Assembly (NCBI RefSeq): GCF_009451885.1
Contig: NZ_WIAO01000010.1
Coordinates: 1-64,000 of the forward strand
DNA length: 64,000 nt
Direction of reading: 5' to 3'
From: Glycomyces albidus
Lineage (GTDB): Bacteria; Actinomycetota; Actinomycetes; Mycobacteriales; Micromonosporaceae
Below the pieces are notes generated by a model, which had not been told where the DNA came from, ran no database searches, and saw only the letters and a program-made list of their open reading frames with translations. Below are positions 32,874-41,641 of this stretch, in pieces. How positions within the stretch are numbered: position 1 is the first letter of the stretch; every line of letters starts with the position of its first letter. A program made the position numbers and the translations under genes.

Positions 32874-34130
32874 ATGGCACCGGCGCCGCAGACCCCCGCC
32901 GAGATCCGCGCGCGCCAGTCCCGGATCGAAGAGCTGTACGTGCGGTTCCTGGAGTGGATCCCGTACGTGACGCTCGCGATCAGCACCGTCCTGAGCTGGA
33001 TGATCTCCGACCTCTCCGCCGCCGACCGGGCCGTCACCATGACCCTGGTCGGCGCGGCGGTGCTCTGGGTGTACCTCGGCTACACGCGGGTGCCGAAACC
33101 GGACGCCACCCCGAAGCGGATGGCGGTCTACTTCATCGGGCTCACCGCGTTCGGGGCCGCGCTCATGCGCTTCGACATGCTGTTCTTCATCTTCGTCATC
33201 ACCGGGTTCTTCCACTCGGGCCTGATGCGCCCCCTGTGGGCGATCATCGCCGGGATCGGCGTCACCTCGATGGTCGTGAACTCGACGGTCACGGAGGGCG
33301 CGACGCCGCAGGGCATCGCGGTCTACGTCGTGATCGTCCTGGTCCAGACCGCCGCGATCAGCTCCGGTTTCCTGCTGAACGACAAGATGGAGCAGCTCCG
33401 CACCCAGCGCGAGGACGCCTTCGAGGCCCGGGAGGCGGCCATGGAGGAGAACGCCGGCCTGCACATGCAGCTCATGACGCAGGCCCGCGAGGCCGGCGTT
33501 CTCGACGAGCGCCAGCGCATGGCCCGCGAGATCCACGACACCGTCGCCCAGGGCCTCGCGGGGATCATCGCGCAGCTCCGGGCCGTGGACGCGACGGACG
33601 ACGAGGCGCAGCGCCGCCGCCACCTCGACAGCGCGGTGGAGCTGGCGCGCGAGAGCCTGGCCGAGGCGCGGCGCACCGTGCAGGCGATCGGGCCGCCGAC
33701 GCTCGACACCGCGCAGCTCCCGGAGGCGCTCGCCGAAGTGTCGGCGAAGTGGTCGGCGACCCATGAGGTTCCGGTGGAGCTGGTGACGACCGGTGAGGCC
33801 CGGCCGATGCACCCGGAGGTCGAGGTGACGCTGCTGCGGGTGACGCAGGAGGCGCTCACGAACGCCGCGAAGCACGCCCAGGCGGGCCGGGTCGGCATCA
33901 CTCTTTCCTATATGGAGGATCAGTTGGCGTTGGACGTGCGGGACGACGGGGTCGGGTTCGAGCCCGCCCGGGCGAAGCCGGGCAGCAAGGGCGGTTACGG
34001 GCTGTCGGCCATGCGCCAGCGCGTGGGCCGGATCGCGGGGAGCCTGTCGATCGAGTCGGAGCCGGGCCGGGGCACGGTGGTCTCGGCGATCGTCCCGGCG
34101 GTGCCGCAGGCGGTGGCCGATGCCGCTTGA
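32874..34130 (+). CDS. sensor histidine kinase (NarX/DesK-like)
   Basis: The 418-residue product starts five bases after the permease stop. Residues about 28-165 hold six short membrane helices with almost no extracellular domain. A coiled-coil linker follows. The HisKA_3 dimerisation motif is RQRMAREIHDTVAQGLAGI with the phospho-acceptor His221. The C-terminal HATPase has RVTQEALTNAAKHAQAG (N box), DVRDDGVGFEPA and GYGLSAMRQRV. Small membrane sensors of this type usually detect envelope stress or a compound within the membrane. It should phosphorylate the adjacent response regulator. Confidence 0.95.
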   Translation: MAPAPQTPAEIRARQSRIEELYVRFLEWIPYVTLAISTVLSWMISDLSAADRAVTMTLVGAAVLWVYLGYTRVPKPDATPKRMAVYFIGLTAFGAALMRFDMLFFIFVITGFFHSGLMRPLWAIIAGIGVTSMVVNSTVTEGATPQGIAVYVVIVLVQTAAISSGFLLNDKMEQLRTQREDAFEAREAAMEENAGLHMQLMTQAREAGVLDERQRMAREIHDTVAQGLAGIIAQLRAVDATDDEAQRRRHLDSAVELARESLAEARRTVQAIGPPTLDTAQLPEALAEVSAKWSATHEVPVELVTTGEARPMHPEVEVTLLRVTQEALTNAAKHAQAGRVGITLSYMEDQLALDVRDDGVGFEPARAKPGSKGGYGLSAMRQRVGRIAGSLSIESEPGRGTVVSAIVPAVPQAVADAA

Positions 34131-34773
34131 GCCGATCCGGGTGCTGATCGCGGACGACCACCCGGTGGTCCGGGACGGGCTGCGCGGCATGTTCGCGGGC
34201 GGCGGTGACATCGAGGTCGTGGGCGAGGCGTCCGACGGCCGGGAGGCGGTGGACCGGGCCCTGGCGCTCGTCCCGGACGTGGTGCTGATGGACCTGCGGA
34301 TGCCGGGGACCGACGGGGTGACCGCGATCCGGGAGCTGGCCGCGCGGGGAGCGGCGGCGAAGGTGCTGGTGCTGACCACGTACGACACGGATTCGGATGT
34401 GCTGCCGGCGATCGAGGCGGGTGCGAGCGGGTATCTGCTGAAGGACGCGTCGCCGGATGAGCTGCGCCGGGCGATCCGCGCCGCGCACGAGGGCGGGACG
34501 GTCCTGGCGCCGTCGGTGGCGTCGGTGCTGATGGCCCAGGTGCGCCGGCCCGCGGCGGCGACGCAGGGGCCGCTGAGCGACCGGGAGCTGGAGGTGCTGG
34601 CGCTCATCGCCAAGGGCCGCAGCAATCGGGAGACGGCGGCCGAGCTGTTCATCAGCGAGGCGACGGTGAAGACGCATCTCATGCACGTGTACGCGAAACT
34701 CGAGGTCAACGACCGGGCGGCCGCGGTGGCCGTCGCCTATGAACGGGGCCTGCTGCAAGCGAAGGGGCGCTGA
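34120..34773 (+). CDS. NarL/LuxR-family response regulator
   Basis: The 217-residue product overlaps the kinase gene by 11 bases, so translation is probably coupled. The receiver domain has IRVLIADDHPVVRDGLRGMF, VVLMDLRMPGTDG with the phospho-acceptor Asp58, and the conserved Lys in GYLLKDASPDELR. The LuxR-type DNA-binding domain at about 150-210 reads LSDRELEVLALIAKGRSNRE and TVKTHLMHVYAKL. It likely activates the preceding exporter genes; the inverted repeat at 31098-31120 is one candidate site. Confidence 0.95.
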   Translation: MPLEPIRVLIADDHPVVRDGLRGMFAGGGDIEVVGEASDGREAVDRALALVPDVVLMDLRMPGTDGVTAIRELAARGAAAKVLVLTTYDTDSDVLPAIEAGASGYLLKDASPDELRRAIRAAHEGGTVLAPSVASVLMAQVRRPAAATQGPLSDRELEVLALIAKGRSNRETAAELFISEATVKTHLMHVYAKLEVNDRAAAVAVAYERGLLQAKGR

Positions 34774-34977
34774 GGCGGCGGTCCGGGAGCATGATGTCGC
34801 GGAGTGCCGCGGGTCCGGCGGTGGCGGGCGAACGGCGTCCGGGCCGCCGATCCGGTGGTGGGGCGCGGTCCGGGCGAGCCGTATCGCGGGTGGCGTGACG
34901 GCCGGTCGCGGTGAGATTGCGGAAGCATCGCCGGTTCTCGCGAGGGCCGCTGCCGGGGCAGACCCTGGGCTCTGTCG

Positions 34978-35019
34978 GGGTCTTTCGCGGGCGCGGGGTG
35001 CCGCGCCCGCGAAAGACCC
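34978..35019. terminator. bidirectional hairpin terminator (19-bp perfect stem)
   Basis: The arms 34978-34996 and 35001-35019 are exact complements around a GGTG loop. They lie in the 335-base gap between the convergent response regulator and GH64 genes, which holds no other gene. Confidence 0.8.
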
Positions 35020-35053
35020 GGCGGAGGAAGTCGGCCGTCCCGGAAGCGAATCG

Positions 35054-35067
35054 AGAGAGCGCTCTCT
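35054..35067. promoter_or_regulatory. orphan AGCGCT palindrome
   Basis: AGAGAGCGCTCTCT is a perfect 14-base palindrome with the AGCGCT core of CebR-like operators. It lies downstream of both flanking genes, so it is not in an obvious promoter. It could be a stray operator or a stemless repeat. Confidence 0.3.
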
Positions 35068-35108
35068 GCAATGTCACATATTCCCGCGCCGGTGCTTCTC
35101 AGTGGCGG

Positions 35109-36332
35109 TCAGGTGACGGTCAGGGTGAGGCGGGTCGGGTTGCCGTCGAAGGCGACGCCGGACTGGTCGGGGACGCCGTCGGGGGTGACGTCGTCGTACG
35201 GGAACGCGTAGCCGATCGGCGAGTGCTCGTGGACGGCGCGCGCGTAGTGGTTGGTGACCTCGTTGGCGTAGAAGTCGGCGACGCCGGCCCCGTTGGGCTG
35301 GTCGGCGTGGCTGTGGATGGTGCTGCGGTTGAAGGCGGCCGCGAGGCGCGCGAGCGCGGCCTTCTTGGCGTCGGAGTCGGACGGGTTGTTGGCGAACGGC
35401 CCGTGGTTGCAGGTGAAGACGTCGCGGGAGTCCGGTTTCGCGAAGGTCGAGCCGTCGTCGAAGACGAGCGTGTCGCCTTGGACCCGGCCGGTGAGGATTC
35501 CGCGGCCGCCTTGGAGGTCGATGCGGAGGTCGTTGTGGCGGTAGTGCTCCCAGACCTGGTCGGCGTAGCCGGACCAGTAGTTCGCGAACGGCATGTTCGG
35601 CTGTCCGAAGTGTGGGGCCATGATGTTCTGCGGCGACACGACGCGGAGGATGCCGCGGTCGCCGCGCATGACGAGGTCGTCCCAGGGCTGGCCGTCGGCG
35701 GCGGCCTGGGCTTCGAGGTCGGCGGCGATGGCCTCGACGGCGCCGTTGTCGAGCGCCGCGACCGTGTGGTCGCCGTCGCCTTGGAGGAGCAGTCCGATGG
35801 GGAGCGCGGTGACGAGGTCGACGTAGCTGACGTTCACGAAGAGCTGCACGTCGTTGAACGTGAACTCGCAGAACGAGACGATCTTGCCGTAGTTGGAGTC
35901 GGCGGGGTTGTGGAGCGCGGGCTCGACGAGCGCCGGCCCCGGGTTGACGTAGAAGTCGAGTTTGGACTCGCGGACGAAGTAGACGCGGGCGCCGTACATG
36001 CGCGGCAGGGTCACGACGGCCGGGCCGGCGCCGGGGGCGTTCAGCGGGATCGCGCAGTCGACGGGGAGCGGCGTGTTGGTGGCGCCGGGCTGTTCGATGT
36101 AGTAGGGGCCCTGGCCGCCGCCGCGAAGGAGCATCATGCGGTCGGTGCCGAATTCGCGTCCGGTGACGTAGGCGTAGACGGCGCTGGTGTCGGTGTCGTT
36201 GGCGAGCGCGAGTTCGCAGGTGGCGGGGGCCGCTTCGGCGGTCGGGGCGGCGAAGGTGCGCCACCACGGCGAGCTTGCGGCGACGGCCCCTGCGGCCGCG
36301 GTCAGGGTGATCATGGATCTGCGGGAGACCAT
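35109..36332 (-). CDS. secreted glycoside hydrolase family 64 beta-1,3-glucanase
   Basis: The product is 407 residues from the ATG at 36332 (GGAGG seven bases upstream). It has a Tat-type leader, SRRSMITLTAAAGAVAASSP, with cleavage after an Ala-rich segment near residue 35. The mature part matches GH64 laminaripentaose-producing beta-1,3-glucanases, which combine a barrel with a thaumatin-like domain: SKLDFYVNPGPALVEPALHN, KIVSFCEFTFND, FVNVSYVDLVTALPIGL and a C-terminal FNRSTIHSHADQPNG. It would attack fungal or plant beta-1,3-glucan outside the cell. It is divergent from the rhamnose-type importer. Two AGCGCTT elements lie upstream. Confidence 0.88.
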   Translation of the reverse strand: MVSRRSMITLTAAAGAVAASSPWWRTFAAPTAEAAPATCELALANDTDTSAVYAYVTGREFGTDRMMLLRGGGQGPYYIEQPGATNTPLPVDCAIPLNAPGAGPAVVTLPRMYGARVYFVRESKLDFYVNPGPALVEPALHNPADSNYGKIVSFCEFTFNDVQLFVNVSYVDLVTALPIGLLLQGDGDHTVAALDNGAVEAIAADLEAQAAADGQPWDDLVMRGDRGILRVVSPQNIMAPHFGQPNMPFANYWSGYADQVWEHYRHNDLRIDLQGGRGILTGRVQGDTLVFDDGSTFAKPDSRDVFTCNHGPFANNPSDSDAKKAALARLAAAFNRSTIHSHADQPNGAGVADFYANEVTNHYARAVHEHSPIGYAFPYDDVTPDGVPDQSGVAFDGNPTRLTLTVT

Positions 36333-36413
36333 CGAGGTACCTCCGAATGTTCGGATATCGAGGAATTTGCAGACATTAACACGGTTTGTTAAGAGATCAA
36401 AGGGGCGAACCCG

Positions 36414-36448
36414 GCAGAGCGCTTGCCGCACCCCATGGAGCGCTTCCG
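36414..36448 (-). promoter_or_regulatory. paired AGCGCTT operator-like sites before GH64
   Basis: GCAGAGCGCTTGCC (36414-36427) and ATGGAGCGCTTCCG (36435-36448) share an AGCGCTT core. Their centres are 21 bases apart, two helical turns. They lie about 80-115 bases before the GH64 start and resemble weak CebR/LacI-type sites that could be bound cooperatively. Confidence 0.45.
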
Positions 36449-36471
36449 GCACGGCCGGTGAGCACGAGGTC

Positions 36472-36532
36472 TTGACCTGCGGGTGTTCGGGTTTGTAGAG
36501 TACCGAATAGATCGATGTATTGAAACGATTCA
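36472..36532 (+). promoter_or_regulatory. promoter and LacI-type operator of the sugar importer operon
   Basis: TTGACC at 36472-36477, an 18-base spacer and TAGAGT at 36496-36501 form a plausible promoter. TGAAACGATTCA at 36521-36532 is a near-perfect palindrome of the LacI-family type just downstream of the expected transcription start, where a repressor would block elongation. It lies 15 bases before the TTG start codon. Confidence 0.6.
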
Positions 36533-36547
36533 TTCCCTGGGGGCCAC

Positions 36548-38074
36548 TTGTCCGCTCTCGCCCGCGATCCCGATCCTCCGCCGCCCGTCGTCTCGCTGAC
36601 CGGCGTGGCCAAGTCCTTCGGCGCCGTCCGCGCCCTGCGCGATGCGAAGCTGGACCTCCATGCAGGCGAAGCGCATGCGCTCGTGGGCGAGAACGGCGCC
36701 GGCAAATCCACATTGATCAAAGTGCTGGCGGGCGTGCACCGACCCGACGCCGGCACGGTCGAACTCGACGGCCGCCCGGTCGCCTTCGCCGACACCGCCG
36801 CCGCGATCGACGCCGGGATCGCCGTCATCTACCAGGAGCCCGCCCTCTTCGGCGACCTCACCGTCGCCGAGAACCTCTTCATCGGCCGCCAGCCCAAGGG
36901 CCGCTTCGGCCTCATCGACCGCGCCGTGATGAACCGGGAGGCGGCCGCGCTGTTCGCGCGCCTGGGCGTCCACGTCGATCCCGACCGGCCCGCCAAGGGC
37001 CTGTCCATCGCCGACCAGCAGCTCGTCGAGATCGCCAAGGCCCTCTCCCGGCGCGCCCGCGTCCTCGTCATGGACGAGCCGACCGCCGCGCTCTCCGGCG
37101 TCGAGGTCGAGCGGCTCTTCGGCGTCGTCCGCTCCCTCCGCGAGGACGGCGCCGCGGTCCTGTTCATCTCCCACCGCTTCGACGAGGTCGAGGCGCTGTG
37201 CCAGCGCGTCACCGTGATGCGCGACGGCGCGCACGTCTCCACCGACCTGCTGGCCGATGTCACCGTCGAGGAGCTGGTCAGGCGCATGGTGGGACGCGAG
37301 CTCGGCGCCATGTTCCCCAAGCAGGTGGTCGAGCCGGGCCCGGTCGTGCTGGAGGTCGAGGGGCTGACCCGCGAGGGCCTGTGCCGGGACGTGTCGTTCA
37401 CGGTGCGCGCCGGGGAGATCGTGGCGCTCGCCGGGCTCGTCGGCGCGGGCCGCAGCGAGGTCGTCCAGGCGGTGTTCGGGATCGAGGCCCGGGATGCCGG
37501 GCAGGTGCGGGTTGGCGGCCGCGGACTCCCGTCGGGGAATCCGCGGGCGGCCATGCGCGCCGGGGTGGCGCTGGTCCCGGAGGACCGGCGCGGGCAGGGG
37601 CTGCTCCTCGATCTGTCCATCATGCGGAATGCGACGATCACGCGTCGGAACCGCTTGTCGCGCTTCGGGTTCCTCGTCGGAGGTGCGGAGCGGCGGGCGG
37701 CGCGGGACTGGAGCGCGCGGCTGAACGTCAAGTACGGGCGGCTCCAGGACCCCGCCGGGACGCTCTCGGGCGGGAACCAGCAGAAGGTCGTGCTCGCGAA
37801 GTGGCTGGCGACCGACCCGAAGGTGCTCGTCGTCGACGAGCCGACGCGCGGCATCGACGTGGGCACGAAGGCCGAGGTGCACCGGCTGCTGTCGGCGCTC
37901 GCCGCGGACGGGGTCGCGGTCCTCATGGTCTCCTCCGAGCTGCTCGAGGTGCTCGGCATGGCCGACCGGGTCCTGGTGATGCGCGAGGGCCGGATCGCCG
38001 GCGAGCTCGGGCGCGCCGAGGCGACCGAGGAGGCCGTGATGCGCCTGGCGACCGGGCAGGAGGCGGCGGCATGA
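36548..38074 (+). CDS. sugar ABC transporter ATP-binding protein (rhamnose type)
   Basis: The product is 508 residues from a TTG start preceded by GGGGG. It has two ATPase halves like RbsA/MglA. The first half has Walker [10 protein letters not shown], signature-region [16 protein letters not shown] and Walker [12 protein letters not shown]. The second has the degenerate LVGAGRSE P-loop, [15 protein letters not shown] and [19 protein letters not shown]. It energises sugar import. It is the first gene of a tightly overlapping four-gene operon with two permeases and a binding protein. The binding protein points to rhamnose (rhaT in the rhizobial naming), but this is inference. Confidence 0.93.
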   Translation: MSALARDPDPPPPVVSLTGVAKSFGAVRALRDAKLDLHAGEAHALVGENGAGKSTLIKVLAGVHRPDAGTVELDGRPVAFADTAAAIDAGIAVIYQEPALFGDLTVAENLFIGRQPKGRFGLIDRAVMNREAAALFARLGVHVDPDRPAKGLSIADQQLVEIAKALSRRARVLVMDEPTAALSGVEVERLFGVVRSLREDGAAVLFISHRFDEVEALCQRVTVMRDGAHVSTDLLADVTVEELVRRMVGRELGAMFPKQVVEPGPVVLEVEGLTREGLCRDVSFTVRAGEIVALAGLVGAGRSEVVQAVFGIEARDAGQVRVGGRGLPSGNPRAAMRAGVALVPEDRRGQGLLLDLSIMRNATITRRNRLSRFGFLVGGAERRAARDWSARLNVKYGRLQDPAGTLSGGNQQKVVLAKWLATDPKVLVVDEPTRGIDVGTKAEVHRLLSALAADGVAVLMVSSELLEVLGMADRVLVMREGRIAGELGRAEATEEAVMRLATGQEAAA

Positions 38075-39081
38075 CCACAGTGGATTCCCGGACCGGGTCG
38101 ACCTGGCTCGACCTGGTACTGCGGTTCCGGGCGCTCGGGCTGATCGTCGCGCTCGTCGCGCTCGTGGGGGTCACGACGGCGCTGAACCCCCGGTTCCTGA
38201 GCGGGCAGTCGGTGCGGGACCTGCTGTTCGCCGCGGCGGTCACCCTGCTGCTCGCGTGCGGGATGACGGTCGTGGTGCTGACGCGCGGGATCGACCTGTC
38301 CGTGGGCTCGGTCCTCGGGCTCTCCGCGTACGTGACCGGGAGCGCGTTGAGCGCCACCGGGATGCCGACGGTGTTCGCGCTGCCGCTCGGCCTGGCGGTC
38401 GGCGCGGCGTGCGGGACGCTCAACGGCGCGATCATCCACTTCGGACGCGTGCCGCCGCTGGTGGCGACACTCGGGACGCTGTACGTGCTCCGCGGGGTGG
38501 TGTACTTCGCGGCGGGCGGCTCCCGGATCAACGCCTCCGACCTGCCGCCCGGGTTCCTCGACTTCGGGAGCGGCGACGTGCTCGGCGTCCCGTACCTGTT
38601 CGCGGTGTCGGTGCTGGTCCTGGCCGCGGTCGGGGTGTTCCTGGGGCGGTACCGGGCCGGGCGGGACCTGTACGCGCTCGGGTCGAACCCGGAGGCGGCG
38701 CGGCTCGCGGGCGTGCCCGCGGGACGGCGGCTGATGACGGCGTACGTCCTCTCCGGTGCGCTCGCCGGGCTCGGCGGGGTGCTGTACGCGGCCCGGTTCG
38801 GGACCGTGGACGCCTCGGCCGGGTACGGGATGGAGCTCGACGTGGTGGCCGCGGTCGTGGTCGGCGGCGTCGCGATCTTCGGCGGCTCCGGGACGACGCT
38901 CGGCGCCGGCCTGGGGGCGCTGCTGCTCACCGTCATCGACAACGCGCTGCCGGTGCTGCGCATCGACCAGTTCTGGCAGCAGGCGATCGTCGGCGCGCTC
39001 ATCCTGGCGGCGATCGCCCTCGACCGGCTCGTGAGCGTCAGGGCCGCACGGGCACTGCGACGGAAGGGGTCCCATGTCTGA
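38071..39081 (+). CDS. sugar ABC transporter permease 1 (RbsC-like)
   Basis: The 336-residue product overlaps the ATPase stop by four bases (ATGA). It is a BPD_transp_2 permease with about nine or ten helices: [20 protein letters not shown] with the GIDLSVGS hallmark, [20 protein letters not shown], and [20 protein letters not shown]. It forms the membrane channel with the second permease and transports a monosaccharide, probably rhamnose. Confidence 0.93.
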   Translation: MTTVDSRTGSTWLDLVLRFRALGLIVALVALVGVTTALNPRFLSGQSVRDLLFAAAVTLLLACGMTVVVLTRGIDLSVGSVLGLSAYVTGSALSATGMPTVFALPLGLAVGAACGTLNGAIIHFGRVPPLVATLGTLYVLRGVVYFAAGGSRINASDLPPGFLDFGSGDVLGVPYLFAVSVLVLAAVGVFLGRYRAGRDLYALGSNPEAARLAGVPAGRRLMTAYVLSGALAGLGGVLYAARFGTVDASAGYGMELDVVAAVVVGGVAIFGGSGTTLGAGLGALLLTVIDNALPVLRIDQFWQQAIVGALILAAIALDRLVSVRAARALRRKGSHV

Positions 39082-40177
39082 TGATGCCCGTCTGGGCGAG
39101 GCGCGCCCGAGCGAGAGGGAATCGACCGGGAAGCCTCCGGCGAGGGCACTGCCTGCCGGACCGGCCGGGGACGCGGGACTGCGGCTGCGCGAGGCCGCGC
39201 GGGCACTGGCCACCTGGGACTTCGGCGTCGTCGCGGTCACGGTCGGGTTCCTCGTGGTCGCCTCGATGACCGTGGAGCACTTCGGGACCGCCCGCAACGC
39301 CGGGTACATCATCCTCGACCTGGCGCCGATCCTGCTGCTGGCGCTCACGATGACGCTCATCGTCACCACCGGCGAGATCGACCTGTCCGTGGCGAGCACC
39401 GTGGGCCTCACCAGCGCGGCGATGGGCGTGATGTGGAACGGCGGCATGGCGCTGGAGACGATCATGCCGGTCGCGGTCCTGCTCGGCGCGGCGCTCGGGG
39501 CGGTGAACGGGCTGTTCGTCACCGGTTTCGGGCTGCCGTCGCTCGCGGTCACGATCGGCACGCTGGCGCTGTACCGGGGCCTGGCGTACGTACTCCTCGG
39601 CGACACGGCGGTCGCGGACTGGCCGCGGCTGTTCACCGGGTGGACGCTCGGGCGGATCGGCGACAGCGCGATCCCGAACGTGCTCGTCCCGATGGCCGTC
39701 CTCGCAGTGATCTGCGGCGTACTCCTGCACGCGACTCCGGTCGGTCGCTCGATCTACGCCGCCGGGGCGAACCCGATCGCCGCGTCCTACGCCGGGATCG
39801 CCGTCGGGCGCTTGAAGTTCTGGCTGTACGTCGCCTCCGGCGCGATGGCCGGGCTCGTCGGCGTCCTGTGGACGCTGCGGTACTCGTCGGCGCGAGCCGA
39901 CAACGCGGCCGGACTCGAGCTCACGGTGATCGCGGTCGTGCTCCTCGGCGGCGTCTCGATCTTCGGCGGCAAGGGGGCCCTGCCGGGTGTCCTCGCCGCC
40001 GTGGTCCTGCTGGTGTCGGTGCAGAACGCGCTGCGCCTGGCCCACGTCTCCACCGAGGCGCTGACCGTCGTCACCGGCTCCCTCCTCATCGTCGCCGTCC
40101 TCGCACCGAATGCCCTGGGCGCCTTGCGGACCGCACTCCGCAGACGCCGCACCACCGCAACCGGCCGAACCGCATGA
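39074..40177 (+). CDS. sugar ABC transporter permease 2 (RbsC-like)
   Basis: The 367-residue product overlaps permease 1 by eight bases. It is homologous in layout to permease 1: LALTMTLIVTTGEIDLSVAS with the GEIDLS hallmark (GIDLS elsewhere), TPVGRSIYAAGANPIAASYA, and GIAVGRLKFWLYVASGAMAG. It has an extra hydrophilic N-terminus of about 40 residues. Two different permeases per operon, rather than one homodimeric permease, is typical of rhamnose importers of the RhaSTPQ type. Confidence 0.93.
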   Translation: MSDDARLGEARPSERESTGKPPARALPAGPAGDAGLRLREAARALATWDFGVVAVTVGFLVVASMTVEHFGTARNAGYIILDLAPILLLALTMTLIVTTGEIDLSVASTVGLTSAAMGVMWNGGMALETIMPVAVLLGAALGAVNGLFVTGFGLPSLAVTIGTLALYRGLAYVLLGDTAVADWPRLFTGWTLGRIGDSAIPNVLVPMAVLAVICGVLLHATPVGRSIYAAGANPIAASYAGIAVGRLKFWLYVASGAMAGLVGVLWTLRYSSARADNAAGLELTVIAVVLLGGVSIFGGKGALPGVLAAVVLLVSVQNALRLAHVSTEALTVVTGSLLIVAVLAPNALGALRTALRRRRTTATGRTA

Positions 40178-40191
40178 AAGGCAGCAAGCCC

Positions 40192-41256
40192 ATGAACCGC
40201 AGACGCCTCACCCTGCTGACCACCCCCGTCCTGGCCGCCGCCATGCTCGCCGCGTGCGGCGGCACCACCCAGGGCGAGGACGACGGCGGCGGCCCCGCCG
40301 GCGGCGCCAGCGCCGACCCGAACGCCGACTTCGAGACCGGCCTGACCTACGCGATGCTCCCGAAGTCGGTGAACAACCCGTACTTCGAGGCGTCCAGCGC
40401 CGGCGCCGAAGCGGCCGTGAACGCCCTCGGCGGCGAGTTCGAGTACACCGGGCCGTCCGACGCATCGGCGTCGTCGCAGGTCAGCTATATCGACACGCTC
40501 AGCCAGCAGGCCACCGACGTGCTCCTGCTGTCCGCCAACGACCCGAACGCGCTGTGCTCCTCCCTGGAGCAGGCCCGCGCGGGCGGCACGGTCGTCGTCA
40601 CGTTCGACTCCGATGTGGATCCGGCGTGCCGGGACCTGTTCGTGTCGCAGGTCGACAGCGCCGAAGTCGGGCTCGCGCTGCTGGAGATGGCCGCCGAGCA
40701 GATCGACGCGACCGGAGAGATCGCGATCCTGTCGGCGACGGCCAACGCCACCAACCAGAACGCGTGGATCGACGTCATGGAGGCCGAGCTCGAGTCGAAC
40801 ACGAGCTACGCGGACATGGAGCTGGTCGACGTCGTGTACGGCGACGACGAGGACGAGAAGTCGTTCTCCGAGACGCAGGGCCTGCTCCAGGCCCACCCGG
40901 ACCTCAAGGCGATCATCTCCCCCACCACCGTCGGCATCGCCGCGGCGGCCCGGTACCTCTCCGGTTCGGAGTACAAGGGGCAGGTGGCGCTGACCGGGCT
41001 CGGCACGCCGAACCAGATGCGGGAGTTCGTCCAGGACGGCACGGTCACCGAGTTCGCGCTCTGGGACCCGACCGCGCTGGGCGAGCTGGCCGCGTACACG
41101 GGCGCGGCCGCCGCGTCGGGCATCATCACCGGCGCGGAAGGCGAGGTCTTCACCGCCGGCGACCTCGGCGAGTACACCGTGGGCGCCGACGGCGTGGTGA
41201 CGCTCGGCCCGCCGACGCGCTTCAACGCGGACAACATCGACGACTTCGACTTCTGA
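40192..41256 (+). CDS. rhamnose-type ABC transporter solute-binding lipoprotein
   Basis: The product is 354 residues from the ATG at 40192 with AAAGG upstream; an ATG at 40174 is also in frame but lengthens the leader. A lipoprotein signal ends LAAC with Cys22. The mature protein is a family 2 (RbsB-like) sugar-binding protein: LPKSVNNPYFEASSAGAEAA, DVLLLSANDPNALC, VTFDSDVDPACRD and GLGTPNQMREFVQDGTVTEF. The ending FNADNIDDFDF and the ALWDPTALGELAAY segment are strongly reminiscent of RhaS rhamnose-binding proteins. Rhamnose would come from pectin or other polysaccharides cleaved outside the cell. No rhamnose catabolic genes lie in the window. Confidence 0.85.
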   Translation: MNRRRLTLLTTPVLAAAMLAACGGTTQGEDDGGGPAGGASADPNADFETGLTYAMLPKSVNNPYFEASSAGAEAAVNALGGEFEYTGPSDASASSQVSYIDTLSQQATDVLLLSANDPNALCSSLEQARAGGTVVVTFDSDVDPACRDLFVSQVDSAEVGLALLEMAAEQIDATGEIAILSATANATNQNAWIDVMEAELESNTSYADMELVDVVYGDDEDEKSFSETQGLLQAHPDLKAIISPTTVGIAAAARYLSGSEYKGQVALTGLGTPNQMREFVQDGTVTEFALWDPTALGELAAYTGAAAASGIITGAEGEVFTAGDLGEYTVGADGVVTLGPPTRFNADNIDDFDF

Positions 41257-41267
41257 CCGTCCCGCCG

Positions 41268-41295
41268 CCGGGCGACCGCGGAAGCGGCCGCCCGG
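41268..41295 (+). terminator. hairpin after the rhamnose operon
   Basis: CCGGGCGACCGC and GCGGCCGCCCGG form a 12-bp stem with one mismatch around GGAA, 12 bases after the stop codon. Confidence 0.65.
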
Positions 41296-41603
41296 CCAAG
41301 GGGCGGTTCTCAGGCAGGCTGCGGAGGACGGGGCGAACGAGCCGCCCCGAGACAACGATGCCGGACGGGTACGACAGTCCCCCTGAGCCGCCGGACACGA
41401 AGGCGCTCACGGCGTCTGCCGGCGCGGTTCCCGTGTTGCACGCGGACGGGCTGATCTCGGCGAGGGCCGTGCTCGGCACTCGCAGAAGTGGAGCTGCACC
41501 TACCGCGAGGCGTCCGGGACGGTGCCCGGCCGGGATCGCGAGTTCCGGTGCCGCCGCTTCGATCTCGGCGCGTCGCCGACGCCGAGCTCCCCGGGAGCGC
41601 GTG

Positions 41604-41631
41604 TCAGGGCGGCCGCTTCCGCGGCCGCCCT
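41604..41631 (-). terminator. hairpin after the KilAC gene (12-bp stem)
   Basis: CAGGGCGGCCGC pairs exactly with GCGGCCGCCCTG around TTCC, 11 bases beyond the KilAC-protein stop on the minus strand. Between 41296 and 41603 I see no gene. Confidence 0.7.
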
Positions 41632-41641
41632 GCACCGGGGT

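Noticed and set aside
31198-34773. Antibiotic biosynthetic cluster next to the exporter
   Set aside because: No PKS, NRPS, lanthipeptide or terpene genes are found in the flanks.
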